Source: Ulota crispa (lineage: Eukaryota > Streptophyta > Bryopsida > Orthotrichales > Orthotrichaceae). Taken from it: DNA of 64,000 bases. The stretch lies in contig OY987242.1 of NCBI GenBank assembly GCA_963920765.1, forward strand, positions 8,086,789 through 8,150,788, in the 5' to 3' direction. Position 1 is the stretch's first letter, and each line of letters opens with the position of its first letter. A program made the translations under genes and the position numbers. Shown here in pieces: positions 12,046 through 25,771 of this stretch. Under the pieces are notes generated by a model. It was not told where the DNA came from. It searched no databases and saw only the letters and a list, made by a program, of their open reading frames with translations.

Positions 12046-14255
12046 GGGGAGGGCAGGAGGCACGTACAAATTCATCCAACATCTCGTCGGTGGCAGTATT
12101 ATTACTTAGATCCCATGCAGTCCACCCACCACTTTTTACACTATCCCTCCTGATGTGGCAGGAAATCAAAGCTGCCATCAAAGTTCATTTATGCTGTAAA
12201 TAAACCTAAGCTGTATAGAAGAATTTTGACACCCATGCCTTGGGTTTCAGTTTTTTAATTTCCAGGCAGTACCATTTGCAATAACTTAGTCAATGAATGA
12301 TGAAGCTACTGTACTTACACCCACGATGCTGGATGAAACATGCCATGTATGGATGACGTACGGTCTATTCACCCATAGTAGCATATACATTCATCTCACG
12401 CGTAGCAATGGCATCTCAACATTCGTAAACATTTTAAGTTATTTCATTAATTTCCAAAAGATAGATAATTTGTCCCTTCTCAAACCCTATGCGAGTCTCA
12501 TTTCAATTGCATATCCCAACTTTGTAAGATTGTAAAGGGATTTAAATCAAGTGAAAAATGCTTTAACGATTAGTTCAAAACGAATGATAGGACTTGGATT
12601 CCTATTTGTACTGAACTCGAACTTTGCGGCAAGTTCTACATTTTATTAAAGGTGTTACTATTTAGGTATTTCAAAATGGATGAAGATGTGAAACATAAGG
12701 AATGCATCCAAAGTGAGTAATGATCCCTTGTATCCATGATCCAAAATGTTGAATGGATTATCTACACTAAATATTGCATTCATGTTACCTTGACAATTAG
12801 GTTGCCTTATCTTGGAAAGTTACCTCATGACTCATAGCTTAGTCACTTGGAGGCGCATGCAACTCTCTAGACACTTAAATTTCACAATAAATACAAACTT
12901 GGACACAACTAATTTGATTTTCAACAACCTCATTGTTGTTGTTAGACCCTTTGAATTTTGTTTATTGCAATAATAATGAGTGAAATTTATGGTAGCATTA
13001 GTTAGTATTTACATACTGTAAAATGTCAAAAAAAAAATTAGTGTGAGGGCAAGCTAAACGCAATATTCCATGTATCAACATAGAAAGGAGATTCATGTGA
13101 CAACTTTTGAGCACGTCCACCCATCAAGAAAAGAATTGGTTATTACAAACTAAGTAGGGAACCACAAAAAAAGATTCAACTGCAAGCTAACATGTGTCAC
13201 TAACTTTGCATTCACTTTATTTGCAATGGGGCATTTAATTATAAATTTGACATATTGTAACCATTCTCTTTTAGATCTTGTTGATTTCTCCTCCCACATG
13301 ATGGCATCCAGTTCTTTTGACAAATTAACCAATGAATTTCAAAAACGTCAGATCAAATTACTACTAAAAAACAAAGTGACTAAAATCCAACAACAATTAC
13401 ATGTTCAAAATGAAATCAATAACTTAAAAACTTTGTTAAAAATCAACCATTAAGTAACTTATGCTAGCAATGCTGATTAGAAAACTTAGCATTAAAGCAC
13501 TTGATTAGATTAATGTAATAAAATGGAGTAATGTATTTGATTTTTGTAAATCTTATTCATGTTTCCTAGCATATATCATGACCACATACTAAATTGATGG
13601 AAGAATCCTTCCACAATTATGAAACCTACACTGAACACAACAATATATATATATTTTTTTCCATGGAATCTTCTCAATTTTTGAAGAAATAGAAGTTTAC
13701 AAACTAGGCTACATTTCCTAGGTCCAACAATAAACGTGACTAATGCAACAATGAACTTGAATTTCATGAGAAGAGTACGAACTACCCCTGAAGTAGAGAA
13801 ATTCTCACTAAGCATTCCCTTGAAAAGTTTTTGCAGTGCTTACCCCTTTATTGCATGCTCTCTCTTGTGATGCATACCGATGGGGCATTTGGGTAGCACA
13901 TGAATTCCATTGGAGTTGTAAATTTTAAGCCAAATACTACTAGCCAACTAGGATTATTTGGGGAATTTTTGACATTTGTCATAAAACAATTTCTTCAAGT
14001 ATTAAATGGTCTTTGTATGAATACAATCAATTAAGGTGAAATTTGATCACTGAGGAGTTGAGGAGTTCTATGTTATATATGGAGAGTATCTAAACATTGC
14101 ATTCATCCAAAGACACTTTCATACATAACATACAACTCCATATTGATCAAAATTCACATTCAATACTTTTGGTAGGCAACATTCTTTAGGGGTTAGCACA
14201 AAGAACAATATTGCTCAAGAAAAAGCCTGCTCCGTGCAAATTCTCCCATTCCATA
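12046..14255. other. AT-rich spacer, no gene supported
   Basis: No open frame exceeds 80 codons. A 75-codon frame at 13226-13453 ends in a Lys/Gln/Asn-rich, possibly helical stretch but has no recognised family and overlaps a frame on the other strand. A possible decayed TTAA/CCC element runs from TTACCCCTTTATTGC (about 13839) to TTTAGGGGTTAG (about 14205), with weak support. Confidence 0.5.
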
Positions 14256-14584
14256 TAAGGTATGAGGCTCATACTCCTCTCAGGCTCTAAAATCATCCAC
14301 CTTTCCAAATGTATTCCGTTTGTACGTGCTATTTTTCATAGCATTCAACAATGAACAAGCATTGTACATTTGAGGAGGTGGACGGTTTTAGAGCCCCATG
14401 CCACTTCAACTTCAAAATTTCATAACTAATGCCACAAAGCTCCAATGAATGTGAAACAACTTGAATTAGATGCCCATTCCTCTTGTCTTTCAAGGAAACT
14501 TTACTAAAAAACATTCTAAGTAACCTCACCTCCCAAAATTCAGCTTTAGCCCTTAGATGGCCGGTTTATGTGCCTCCTACCTTA
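14256..14584 (+). mobile_element. GGTAG-type TIR element, copy 2
   Basis: The ends are TAAGGTATGAGGC and GCCTCCTACCTTA, inverted to each other, and the interior is clearly alignable with 11712-12045. The outer tetranucleotides (ATAA and TTAC) look like decayed TTAA. No coding capacity. Confidence 0.8.
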
Positions 14585-14644
14585 CAAGCCCTTGTGTAAC
14601 TCGAATAGAAAACATTAAAAAAGGGCCGCCATAACTCCCCCAGG

Positions 14645-15493
14645 TTAATCCTTAAAGGTCTACACATCCACTTTTTGGATGCGCCTTGGTCAACCATGAT
14701 TGTAACTTTCAAAATATCAATTTTTGATATGTGGCTCAAACTAATAAAATGAAGCTAGACAAGTTTTCTTTCTATTCCATTTAATTTTTTTGAAAGATGT
14801 CAAAAATTGAAAGAGTTATTTCCATTGAAAGCTCCAAGTGTCAGAATCCAAATAACACAACATGGTGTGTTTTTCACTCATATTTTCTACTCTTTAAATG
14901 AATTTAAAATTTAAACTACAAATCTATGTTTCTCATTCTACCATTCATTTATGGTAAAAATTATAAATTTTTTTTAACATATATTTTGATTGATATTATT
15001 TTATTTCCACATTTAGCTTTAAAAAACCACAATAATTCAAAATTTCCATCAAATTTATCAAAAAAATTAATGTAAATAGAAAATGAATGTGCCTTCCAGC
15101 AAAAATATCAAAATTTTATAAATTAATTAAATATAAGGATAAACTTGGTTTGATAGTCATATTTGACTTGAAATTCTTTGTTGTGGCTGTTTTGGGTGTA
15201 AAAAATAAAATAACTAGTTGAATTTTTTTAACAGTGGTCTTTAATGCTGCTTGTTACATCTTGAAAAAAATTAAAGTAATTTGGATTTTTTTTGCTATTT
15301 TACTTTTTTATGTTCATTTTTGAAAAAGAAATGATATCAATTACAATGAAACAAATTGAAATTTCTTGCAGTGATATATCATTCATAGTTTTAAGCAATA
15401 AAAATGTAAAAGTGTTGTTTGAACACACTTTAAAAAGACAAAATTGAGCTTAGACATGAAGTTTGACCATTGATCAAGTCCTTTAGGGGTTAA
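14645..15493. mobile_element. TTAA/CCC element, 849 bp
   Basis: The left end is TTAATCCTTAAAGGTCT; the right end, read on the minus strand, is TTAACCCCTAAAGGACTTG. The two are a 17-bp inverted pair with few mismatches, flanked by TTAA on both sides. The interior is AT-rich and non-coding and resembles no other copy in the window. Confidence 0.8.
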
Positions 15494-17366
15494 AAGTTAG
15501 TTGGCAAAACCCGCAGTGCAGAATCAACGCTAACGTCACCGCAAATCAGGTCCCAACACCTCAGCATATACGCCACCTCAGCCAAGCCCTCATCGGGACA
15601 TCTCTAGAATCTACCAACCCTGCAGAAAAACCTTCAAACTTTTGTTTACTATATACACTCCGGTGTGGATTGGCGCAGGTGCCCGGCAGCGGTGAATCCG
15701 GCCTGGCGAGCGGGGAATCAAAGGAAATGGTGGATGCCGAAGAGGTTTTGCTAATCCTGCACGAGTGTGCTGCGATGATGGAGCATGGTGAGCGCACCCG
15801 CTTTGGCAACTACGCCATTTGGGCGAGCCCATTCTGCCCTGTTTTTCTCTGCTGTTGCTGTCTGGATGGGAGTGATCATACGGAGGTGAAGTTACCTTGC
15901 TACGTAAGCTTAAGATCAGTTTGGAAACAGCAACGCGCCTGGCTTGACTGACTCTCTTTCTGCGCGTTTCTGACTCGCCGGGGAGCCTGGTAGGTGATGG
16001 ACTGATGGCAAAGCATTTCTCGTGCCCTTTCTTATGATGACATTCTGATTATGGTATCTGGCAGCACTTGCTTTCTAGGTCCATGTGACTATCTCTTGGA
16101 AAACCACCTCCAACAGCCCCTCTGCACACTCTTTATATCACTCCAGTCATTCTGATGGTGTTGTACACGTGATCTGTATTTTTCAAAATATTGCTCGTTG
16201 TTTTCTTTTTTGGGGTTTTTAAATATTTGTTTGTTCCCGGATTATTTTTTGTCGGGACGGGCGGCATACGAGGTTTGTGAGATTGATCTTTACCGAAACA
16301 GGATTTTTGACTCTGTGATCGGGGGGGACGAGGAACGTGAAAGCTCGAGGTTTTGTGTGTGTGTGCAATTGAGGTTGTTCCTGTGAGATCTGCGCGGAGT
16401 TGGAGGATTCGGCCGGGGTTAGGGTTGTGAAGCTGAGAGATTTGAGATTTTTGGGGACAGAAGTTGCGAGGGGGACGAATGGGGGGGGGGGGGGGGGTGG
16501 CAGAGGTTTTGTTATACAGATCTCGTGCATTGCAAGGTTTTGTTTTGTTTGGTTGTGGCGAGGTATTTGACTACTGAAATTGGATTGCAGGTTATCCGGC
16601 GAGAGAGAGAGAGAGACTGGTGTAGTGATTTGAGCTCGAGATCAGTCGTCTTACGGGACGGAAGTTCTTCGCCATCGTCCGAGGAGAAGGTTAGTGGATC
16701 TTAGGGTTAGGATTTGCGTAGGGTGAACCGGAGACAAGACGAGCTACCTTTGACCAAATTTTGGAGATCCACTAAGTATTGGACAACAGTACTTCTCCAA
16801 ATGAGAGTGAGTGACTGCCATTTCTGCGCGCCGAGGTGTATGGTAGTCTTCAAGATCCGAGATTCGTGTTCTTTGCGAAATTACGGAGTGTTGTCAGCGT
16901 TCACTTTTTGAAAACCAGTTGCGCACAGAATGACCGCCTTCACGTCTCGCGACGGCATTCGATGGGGAATCTTAGAGTGATGGAGGGCTTATTAGGCTCC
17001 AATGGCGTTGGTTCCAGGAGTGACCAGCATTGGAAGCGCACTCTCCCTGTGCCTGGTCAAATTCGCCGGAGCCCCGACTAGGAGAGAGCAAGGTTGGATT
17101 AGGGCAAACTGGCAGCAATGACAAGAGCACTAGAAGCCTCTTCTCGTGAGGAGAGATTTCAATGGTGTTTGGAAACCTTTGTCGTCCTAGAAAGCCGGAT
17201 TCGTGTGAAATCCAACAAACTCAAATCAATGAAGGTGTGACAAGCGTGTAGGATACTTTAAAGTGTCAGTTTGGAGAAGGGCATAATCAGGAGGTTCGAG
17301 TATGTAGGACAGGAAATGGTGAGTAGTAGGGTTGGGTGCTGCTTCATGCCGAGCTTGTGAAGAAGC
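15494..17366 (+). promoter_or_regulatory. Upstream region / probable 5' leader of the WD40 gene
   Basis: GC content rises sharply after 15500, unlike the TE desert before it. It holds a run of about 16 G at 16483-16498, a (GA)n tract at about 16598-16615, and TTAGGGTT motifs near 16418 and 16699. Several GT and AG sites suggest leader introns, but I cannot place the transcription start. A frame at 15670-15790 ending just before GTGAGC could be a leader exon of an unrecognised gene; it resembles no family I know. Confidence 0.4.
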
Positions 17367-20300
17367 ATGGACGGTATTGCCAGATCGGAGGATGAATTTC
17401 ACGAGACCTTGGAAGACATCACATCTGCATCGAGCTCCGACGCCGAAGAAGGTGGGCGACGAGGCATGAGAGCACGAGTTGCCCCGGTGACGAGCCATGA
17501 GCGGCCGCCCATCTGGACGGCGTCCTCCTTCCACTCCAAATTCTCGGTGTGGAAGGATGACCCGAGCACTGTCAACGATCGCAGGCAGCGATTCTTCAGG
17601 AACTGGGGGATCAAAAACTTGCGAGAGGAGCCCAGTGTTGGCCCTGCCACGTCCTTGGCAAGCAAAACCTTGTTGGCTGCCGCGAACGTCGAAACCTCGA
17701 ACGGCGTAGCCAATGTGAGTGGAAGCTCTTCCCTCCCTTAGATCTGCAGACTATTCAACTCTGTCTATTCGTCTGCTTTTGCTATGAATGGCGATCATGA
17801 AAATGGGAGAAGCAACGGCAGCAGGTCCTGTCTGTGAATATTTGCCGTTTAGGCTTCTATTCTTTTGCAGTTTTTTACCTTTGAGTTAGGTCATTTCCTG
17901 GCGCATGTGCACACAATCTTGAAGACAAAGATTTGTGCACTTTTCACAAGACTTCTGTCACTAGGGTTGCTGGACTTCTCGCTCCACAGCTCGAATCTGC
18001 CAATTTTGTAAATAGATCTGAAGTCCACGTACTTGTATATTGCTTTGTGCAGGAGATGATGTGTTGCCAAACATGTGAACAGCATCGCAGGTCAAATGGT
18101 GTGACGACATGTACTTGCAAGCATCTACTGGACTTACAAGGAAATTTGACAGCGGAGTTGGAGAAGAAAGCGGATAGCTGCAACACGGTCGAAAACGGTT
18201 GCAAGGCTGTTACTGATTTTGGTCAGTTGGAACGAACTTGCAGCAATAGGTTGGAAGAAACCAGCGGTGCAGTTCTGAGGGAAGGGAAGAGCAAATCAGG
18301 TCCTGTGCTCGGAAGTTTAGGGCTAGTGACGACGCACGGGAGATTTAGGAATTCCGTAAGTAGTACTGACGTTAGTTCTTATCAAGAGATGACGAGCAAA
18401 GTGCTGGCAAGTCCCGAGGGCAGCCTTTCACCTCTATGGACTCCAGAAGCAGGGTACCTGCATCAAGCATCCAGTTCCCAGGAAAAACTATCACAATCTT
18501 TTGATACTGACAACGGCTACGAGACTAGGAGCCAAGATGGGTATAGTGCAGCTGAGGACTTCGTCATGGACGACGAAGTGTTAAAAATTCGAGATTTGGA
18601 CAGTGGGAAGGAGTTTCTAATGAACAGATTCAACACAGATGGCTCATTGAACATGCTGAGGGAGGTTGATACAGGCAGGGAACTGACACTGGCGGAGTTT
18701 GAAAGGGTGGTAGGGCTTTCTCCGATCACGCAGGAGATGAAGAGACGGCAACGAGCTGCAGAGAGTGGGCTCAGCAATACCAGATCTGGGCTTGGGAAAA
18801 CGTCATCGACGAAGAAGAACGCCTGGCTGAAGTACTTTGTTGTGAAGAAGCCGAAGGAGAAGCCTATAACTGGAGGCAGTGCGAGAAGCGATAAACCCTT
18901 GCAAAGTGGTGAAGATACCGATGGTTCTTCGAAGAGAGGAAGACTTTCTCGGGACGGGTCTACGAAAGGGGGTAACTCGAGAGAAGGCTCATTTGCAGGG
19001 CCTGACAGAGAGAACTCGACGAAGGGCGGATCTCCTGCTGATGATACCACTCCTGGCCGGTCTTCGAGGCAGTCAAAGAAGGTGAAAGTAAAAATACGTC
19101 GGAAATCCATGAAGGAGCTGTCTGACTTACACGTTGGGCAGGAGATTCAAGCTCATCAGGGCGCAATTTGGACCATGAAATTCAGTCCTGACGGACGGTA
19201 CCTTGCCAGTGCCGGTCAGGACCGTGTGGTCCGTGTATGGGAGGTCCTTGATCATCCATCCTTTTCGGACCTTGGTATGCGCACTCATTCAATCCAATCC
19301 TCAAATGATATTTTGTGCAATATTTGCGTTTGATTTATGTACAGATTCTCTATTTCAAACGGTGTGAGGAGTTTTGGATTTTTTTTGTAGATTTCTCTGG
19401 TGGGCAGGAGAATGGGAATTCAGCAAATGGGCTACACCTCCAGGGAGATGGTGGATCCGCTAAAGATGGCAACGCAAGAGTCAGTCAACAGGGGATTTTT
19501 AAGTTGGACAAGGAAGGGTCTATCAAGGATAGTATGGATGGAAGCACCGAGGTAGAGAAGGTAGGTAGCACCAGGGGTACTAAGGAAAGGAGTACTAGGG
19601 GTGCGAAGGAAGGAATTGCCAGGAATGGAAAATTGTCTCAAAGCAGGAAATCTAGCCGTCGTGGCAGCAAGGGTCCTTTACCGAAACTTTTCTGGCTCTC
19701 CGAAAAGCCTGTGCACTCGTTTTATGGCCACACAGGAGATGTCCTGGATCTGTCATGGTCGCAAACTAAGGTACTTTCTGATGTACAAAACCCTTGTATT
19801 TTGGCCTCTTTTTGTGAGGATTTCTCTATTTGTACTGTGTTTTTGGAACGTGTAGCGTCTCAGTGCAGTTCCCGTGATTTTTCTGGACTCAGTCAAGCAT
19901 TTCGGACAAGCTGCTTTTGTCTTCATCAATGGACAAAACTGTTCGCTTATGGCACATTTCGGAAGAGGAGTGCTTGCGGGTGTTTTCCCACAAAGATTAT
20001 GGTAACATTTCAGTGTTTCTTCTATTTTGAGACATGTAATTTTCCGCATTAGATTCATGTGGTTTAGAAAGGTCTAAGCATAGACTTCAGGGAGTCTCCC
20101 GTTTGGTTGGTCTTTGCACTTTCTTTCGCTTATTTGAACCGACGACTTCTTAGTGGTCTTTGACATGCACCGGAGTTTTTTGAATCAAGGATTGTTTTTG
20201 GTAAAGTATACCCCATCATCTTTTTGAGTGTCCCCTGCTTTCGGTTTTGCAGTCACTTGTATACAATTCAACCCAGTTGATGATAGTTACTTCTTAAGTG

Positions 20301-22328
20301 GCGCGTTGGATGACAAGCTCCGGATTTGGAATATCGCTGAACACCAAGTTGTTGATTACATCTATCTGCGAGAAATGGTTTCAGCCGTGTCCTACACTCC
20401 AGACGGAGAGGTATTTCTAGAGTTTTTGTTGGTTTTCTTTTTCTTGTCATTTAGAAGATTTTCTGAACTATATGTTGCTGGTTGGATGCTCTTATACAGC
20501 GTTTCTGTTTGGGTTGCAGAAAGCAATTGTTGGTTCGTATAAAGGAACCTGCCGCTTCTACAACACCACAGGTTTGTTTCTTCTCCTTTTAGTGAGTTTT
20601 ACGAAAACTGAGGATGGACATTGTGATGTGGTAGGGGCGTTCTGATATTCTTAAACGCTGAGCAATTTGAGGTAGATTCTTAAAGTCAGGTTTACATTGC
20701 AGAGGCGTTACTTGAACACACAGACTGCCTGCGTCGTTGTATTGCAACAAAGGTGAAGTGAGTACTCATATGGAGATTTTTGTTGCAGGAAACAAATTGC
20801 AGCTCGATGCATCTATTGACGTTCGCACGGACAACAAGAAAGGAAAAGGGAAAAAGATAACTGGACTTCATGTAAGACAACTTGAACTATATTGATATCA
20901 GGTTCACTTGGATATGCCTGGTTGTGCGTTTAGTGTTTAAAATAGCTTTGCTTCAATTGCAGGTGCTGAGCTGTAGGTTAGGGAGTGTAGAATCGAGACA
21001 ATTACATCTGATGTTTCTCTATTCTGCAGTGTATGCCTGGGGATCAGCAGAAGGTCCTCGTAACTTCAAATGACTCTCGAATCCGTGTCTACGATGGCTT
21101 GGAACTCTGTGCCAAATACAAAGGTTCGTTATACTGCATAATGCTCATTCCAGTTCTGCCAGTAAACCGACCTTTCCTTCTTGCTTGCACATGTACGCTT
21201 AATCAACTGCAGCAACTAGCCAGTTGGGAATTCGAGTAATTACAACTTGATGTTGCCTCTACCGCAAGTCAAGCAACTGTTCAAAAATGTACAAAGTTCT
21301 GATGCTGAGACATATGCTAAGAAGCAATGGTAGCATGTTAAAGCTCATCATTCCCAAGAATGAATATCTCATACCTAGCATAATTCTAACATGCATTTAT
21401 AGAAACAGTGGCCTTACAAGATTGTCAAATGGGGGTTTTTGAATTTTCCATCCATGAGGAGAGTACTGAAGATTGTATTAAGGATTACGTAGAGAAATTC
21501 ATATGAAAACTGCAGGTTTGCATCTTATGGTAACTAACTCGATCTTTCTGGTTCGTTGCAGGTCTGAAGAACATCAACAGCCAGATTTCAGCGTCATACA
21601 CTCGGAACGGAGACTACATCATCAGCGCAAGCGAGGATTCACGCGTTCTGGTTTGGAGTGCGGACAACAAGGACCCCTCCTCCACTAAGTCACTGTACCG
21701 GAGAGACAAGCAGCTGGCTTGTGAGGAGTTTCACTGCCGTTTCGTTTCAGTGGCTGTGCCGTGGCCGGAGCCTACGACGGATTCCAGCATCTTACAACCG
21801 GACAGTGGAGCTGCCACAGGGTCAGACAGAATGGACAGTGCTCATGCAGCAAGTGAACCGGATGACCTGGGTGCTTTACTAACCGACGATGACGACGACG
21901 ACATATTCGAGCCCTCCTACGACTATTTAAGCAGTGGGAGGAGAGACCAAGTTGTAGAAGTCGAGGAGGAAGCACTCCCCGAGAACGTGAGCTCGGATGT
22001 ACTGAATTCCGGTGACGCCATGGATTCCTCCCCTCGACTGCAGTCGTGCACAAGCTTCTTCACCGACAGTGGCCCGAAAGGATCTTCCACGTGGCCGGAA
22101 GAACAGCTTCCTGCGTTTGGCAGTCCTTTGGCAGGCTTGATGCGCTCAGCCTCGCTGGGAAGCGATGATGGCAGGCACGGCGCTGTTGTGGAGGAGGCGA
22201 GCAGCAGCCTTGTCAAGTCAGACACCCTTTCAGTGCATTCCCCCCTCTGGGGCTTAGTGATAGTTACCGCAGGGTTAGATGGTGAAATAAGGACGTTCCA
22301 GAATTATGGCCATCCTGTCCGGATTTGA
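17367..22328 (+). CDS. WDR44-like WD40-repeat protein, nine exons
   Basis: Exons by eye: 17367-17714, 18053-19274, 19391-19770, 19911-20001, 20253-20410, 20520-20571, 20789-20871, 21030-21123, 21562-22328. All introns are GT-AG and phases agree, giving about 1064 residues. The start follows an in-frame TGA nine bases upstream. The N-terminus has an acidic start ([11 protein letters not shown]) and a long Ser/Gly/Lys linker. WD repeats begin near residue 480 ([19 protein letters not shown]), then [47 protein letters not shown] and [11 protein letters not shown]. An acidic insert precedes a last repeat ending YGHPVRI. This is the architecture of plant WDR44-like proteins. Human WDR44 is a Rab11 effector on recycling endosomes; the plant role is not known to me. 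A likely AATAAA signal lies at 22600. Confidence 0.9.
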
Positions 22329-23290
22329 GCTTATGGCGCTTGATTCAGCGCTGTACCCTGACGTGAATGTGTTGAAGCATTTTTTGAAAATGTCTTTTTA
22401 CTCTTCCGATCACGAATTGTGATTGTTAATTCTCTTTTGTCCGGCCACGACACTTTTCGTCTTTTCCTCTCCTGTAGCTTAGTAGCTTAGTACTCTACAG
22501 ACCATGAGCATAGAAGTTTGGAGTTTGCGTGAATGCGTTATATCAATTTATGGCAACTCGTACAGGCTCGTAGATGCTTGATCCGGATCCTTGTATTGTA
22601 ATAAAGCACCTGACATCAGACTGTTGTGGAATTGTCTGAACAGGCACCACTGGATACAAAGAGAAAAATAACCTGCTACAGAAGTTTAGTGCTGACCTTT
22701 TTCTTTGAGGTAATGCCGATTCAGTAGGTTGAAGGTATTCAGTTAACGTAGAACTCTTCCATTTGGTGATCTGGTTCAGGAGCTGACATGCGCCCCTTCG
22801 TCTACTTCGCCATATCCTGGTGTTGCTTCCCAACATGCTCAAGCGCCACGCCGCTCTTCGAATCTGAGTGCCACTTTTGAGTTTTCTTTCTGGACATGGG
22901 AATACACGTTTGGGTTACCATGAGTTTAGTTTTAATGCTGGAAAGCCAACGTTTTAATTAGGTGCATATGTCTCAGCTGGTAATAGGTTTGCGAAGTGTG
23001 CTAGAGCTTGGAAGGGAGAGTCGTAAGCCCCGAGCTGATTCAGGGTTGCATGCATTTCTGGAGTTATATATCGTAGATTGAAATGTAGCGTTTGTAGCAG
23101 ATCCAGCCAATCGACTGCTGGACGACTCTCGTAAACTTGAGGTTTGTGGTTCTGGACACGCTCAGCCAAGGATTTTAGAAAAGTGCACAGCTTATTCTGG
23201 CTTCAAAACAAGAAAAATTGAAATGGCACCGAGTGACGAGGAAATTGGCTGTTGTTGAACAAGCTTTTCCTCTTTTAATTGGAGAACAAT
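22329..23290. other. 3' end of WD40 gene and spacer
   Basis: AATAAA at 22600-22605 is a plausible polyadenylation signal about 270 bp past the stop. Open frames here are short and on the wrong strand. The last part should hold the promoter and leader of the DUF674 gene; no motif stands out. Confidence 0.5.
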
Positions 23291-25771
23291 ATGTCGCAGT
23301 TGGGGACGGAGCTCATTCCACATGGTGTTGCGGAGAAGGGGATTCAGATCACGCTCATGTACAGCAAAAGCAGCCAGCAGATCTTGTTCGTGGAAGCTGG
23401 AAAGGACTTCGTGGATCTCGTTGTAGGGTTTCTGACCTTGCCCATTGGCTGCGTCATCAAGCTTCTCTCTGAGAGTAAGCTTTTTCTGTCTCTCATAAAT
23501 TTCTACCAGTTGTAAGTATTCAGTTTGAAGATTTCCATTCGTTCACCTTTTAAATAGTTTTTGTCCAGTACTTGGGAAGTCCTCTAATGACTTGGGTGAT
23601 ACACAATTTGACCCCATCCAAATTCTATGATTCTCACCATTAAAGTTACCGTTTCGATAGTATAAGTCCTTGGTTTTTTAGGGGTTGAGAAGCAGCAATG
23701 TCACAGTGCAGGTTCAGTTTCTTCTTCGGCATTACAAGTGTTGGTGATTATTAGGGACTTCTACTAATAATACGTAGTGTGATTCATTTTCTTTCTGGAT
23801 GTTGTTTTAAATGGCAAGTTGAGAGAGCCAAATTTTGAAGAGCTTTGAAGATGAAATAACGGTGCCGGAGGTTGCGAGTGGGTGCAGATGCAATGGTGAC
23901 TCCAAAGACAGTGGGCGGCATTGCGAACGTGTTCAAGAGCATCCAGAGACTGGAAGCGGAGGAGACGTTGTGTGCGGGCATGAAAATGCTGACGGAGCTG
24001 AAGCCCGTGTATGGGCTGGGGTATCTGGCCACAGAGAGTGAGCTGGGTGACTTGGAGCCCAGCCACTCCCACGCCTACTTCACCTGCGGTGCCAGTGCTC
24101 ACTGCACCTTTGTCTCTCCAAGGTACCGTACTGGCTCTGGGGCCGAAGGGGAGTTAGTAGCTCGATCTTGCATTGACTACAGCTACATCTGCAGCGAATT
24201 TGAAGAAGTTGGAGCAGGTGGATGCTCAATATGCGAGCTAGTATTATAGTTTACAGAGTAGTTAACAGAATAACCTTCCATGTTTACAGAGTAACTTCAT
24301 AAAATTTACTTTGTACACCAAAACTCTGTTTTACGGATTCTACGAATCCTTGTCGGTAGAACAGCTTGTGGCTTTTGGGCTACAGCCAAATGCTGGAACG
24401 TCAATTTGTAATCCGGTGCAGCAGGTATGGAGCCAAGTGCCCACGGCACCACAAAAAGATGACCACGCAGTGCAAGATGATGGATGATGCGGGCGACACA
24501 CCAGCGAGCGGGACACCCACCAGTAACACCAACGGATACGTGAAGAACAGCAGCAAGTATTTTGTGACGGACAATCTCGAGGTTTTTCCTAGCTCCAACT
24601 CCTTAGCTCTGCTGAAAAAGCTCAAGGTGGAAAACATGAGCTCTCTTGACAGTGTTGAGCTTCGTGTTGGTACCGATGAGGTAATGAACATTCTGCTGTA
24701 TCTTTTATGTGCTCTTTTTCACTCTGAATGAGTTGCGTCACGCGGTTTGAATACTCACCCCGCAGTAAAACTGCCTAGTGACAAGATTCTTCACTGATGG
24801 TAATCAACGCCATCTGTTTATAACTCAGAGTACGTGTCAGGATTTTCTTTGCAGGTGTTGAAGTTGCTGAGGGCGTCCCTGACATCCGGAAACGTGCTGA
24901 GTGATGTGTTCAGCAAACCGCTTCGAGAATCGTTTGCAGTACAAGCAAGTCCTCGCTTAGAGATTCTCCCGCACGAGTCATCTGACCAGGTCGGAGAACC
25001 TGCTATTCCTTTGAAGGAGTCCATCGAGATTGCACGCGACTGGGGACGCGGGCTCTACAACGCCTTGCGCGAAGTGCAGGACGCTGCATTCCACAGCAGC
25101 CTCGTCAATTACGTGAGAGAGAGGGAGCAACGAATCAGCTCCGCTCTGAGAGACCTGAATAACACCCCTGCCGCACAGGACCACACCGGCGTTCACAGGT
25201 GAGGCCTTGTAAAGTGACGTAAAGAAAGCACGTCTTCTTTATTTCGTTTAGGCATGTCTAGCAAATCGGTATTTCCTTCCTGAGCTGGTGGTTCCGGAAC
25301 TTGCATTTACGAGCTGCGTTCAAGGGTTCAGTTTTACGGTTTAGGGTTTAGGGTTGCATGGATTCTTCTCTTCCAGTTTGCAAAATTACTGCCTGCCTCT
25401 TCGGTGTATGTATGTGCCAGTTTGGCTCACGTGCTTGTGTGTGTGTGCCTGGCTTGGAACCCAGCGCTGTTTCGAGCAGCAGATCAAGCTCGTGTGGAGC
25501 GAAGCGCATCAGGAAAAGGGCAGACGGAGAGTACGTCATGCCCGCGCCGTGCAAGGAAATGCTCATGCTGGAGAAGCAAGTGGACAAGGTGATGGCCAGG
25601 TTGTGTCACCTTACCTCGGAGCATTCCGAGCTTGACTCTCCTGCTGCTGGTCCTGTGAGGCCCAAATCTGCTGCTGGTCCTGTGAGGCCCAAATCTGCTG
25701 CTGCCAAACCACCTTGGACTATGCTGACAAACTCCCGGATTCGACTTCCGTCCAGAGTTTGGCATCCCTGA
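23291..25771 (+). CDS. DUF674-family protein A, five exons
   Basis: Exons by eye: 23291-23474, 23888-24122, 24425-24680, 24855-25198, 25483-25771, about 435 residues, with all phases consistent. An in-frame TAA 15 bp upstream supports the ATG. DUF674 hallmarks: ILFVEAGKDFVDLVVGFLTL, GCVIKLL, GGIANVFKSI, a KCPRHHKKM cysteine segment, KYFVTDNLEVFPSSNSLALL and VLKLLRASLTSGNVLSDVF. Translation could also stop at 25202 if intron 4 is retained, but CAG/GTGAGG and a CAGCAG acceptor favour splicing. Exon 5 is charged and ends in a Pro/Ala region with an exact 27-bp duplication (25643-25696; AGPVRPKSA twice). DUF674 is a plant family of unknown function. It lies tail to tail with paralogue B. Confidence 0.85.
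25340..25353 (+). repeat. Two plant telomere-type units inside intron 4 of DUF674 A
   Basis: Two perfect TTTAGGG units followed by a partial third. This is a very short interstitial telomere motif inside an intron; such motifs are common and may be incidental. Confidence 0.6.

Noticed and set aside
13226-13453. 75-codon Lys/Gln-rich frame as a small gene
   Set aside because: No family, no neighbouring exon, AT-rich composition like the spacer, and a competing frame on the other strand.
15670-15951. 93-codon frame as a separate gene
   Set aside because: Unrecognised peptide; a donor-like GTGAGC inside it suggests leader sequence, but there is no coding evidence.
18517-19110. 197-codon antisense frame in WD40 exon 2
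   Set aside because: Shadow of a low-complexity coding exon whose phase, splice sites and downstream repeats are all consistent on the plus strand.
23655-23690. TTAA/CCC end in DUF674 A intron 1 (TTTTTTAGGGGTTGAG), with a similar one at 43060-43086 in a MATE intron
   Set aside because: Single decayed ends without a matching partner; could be chance.
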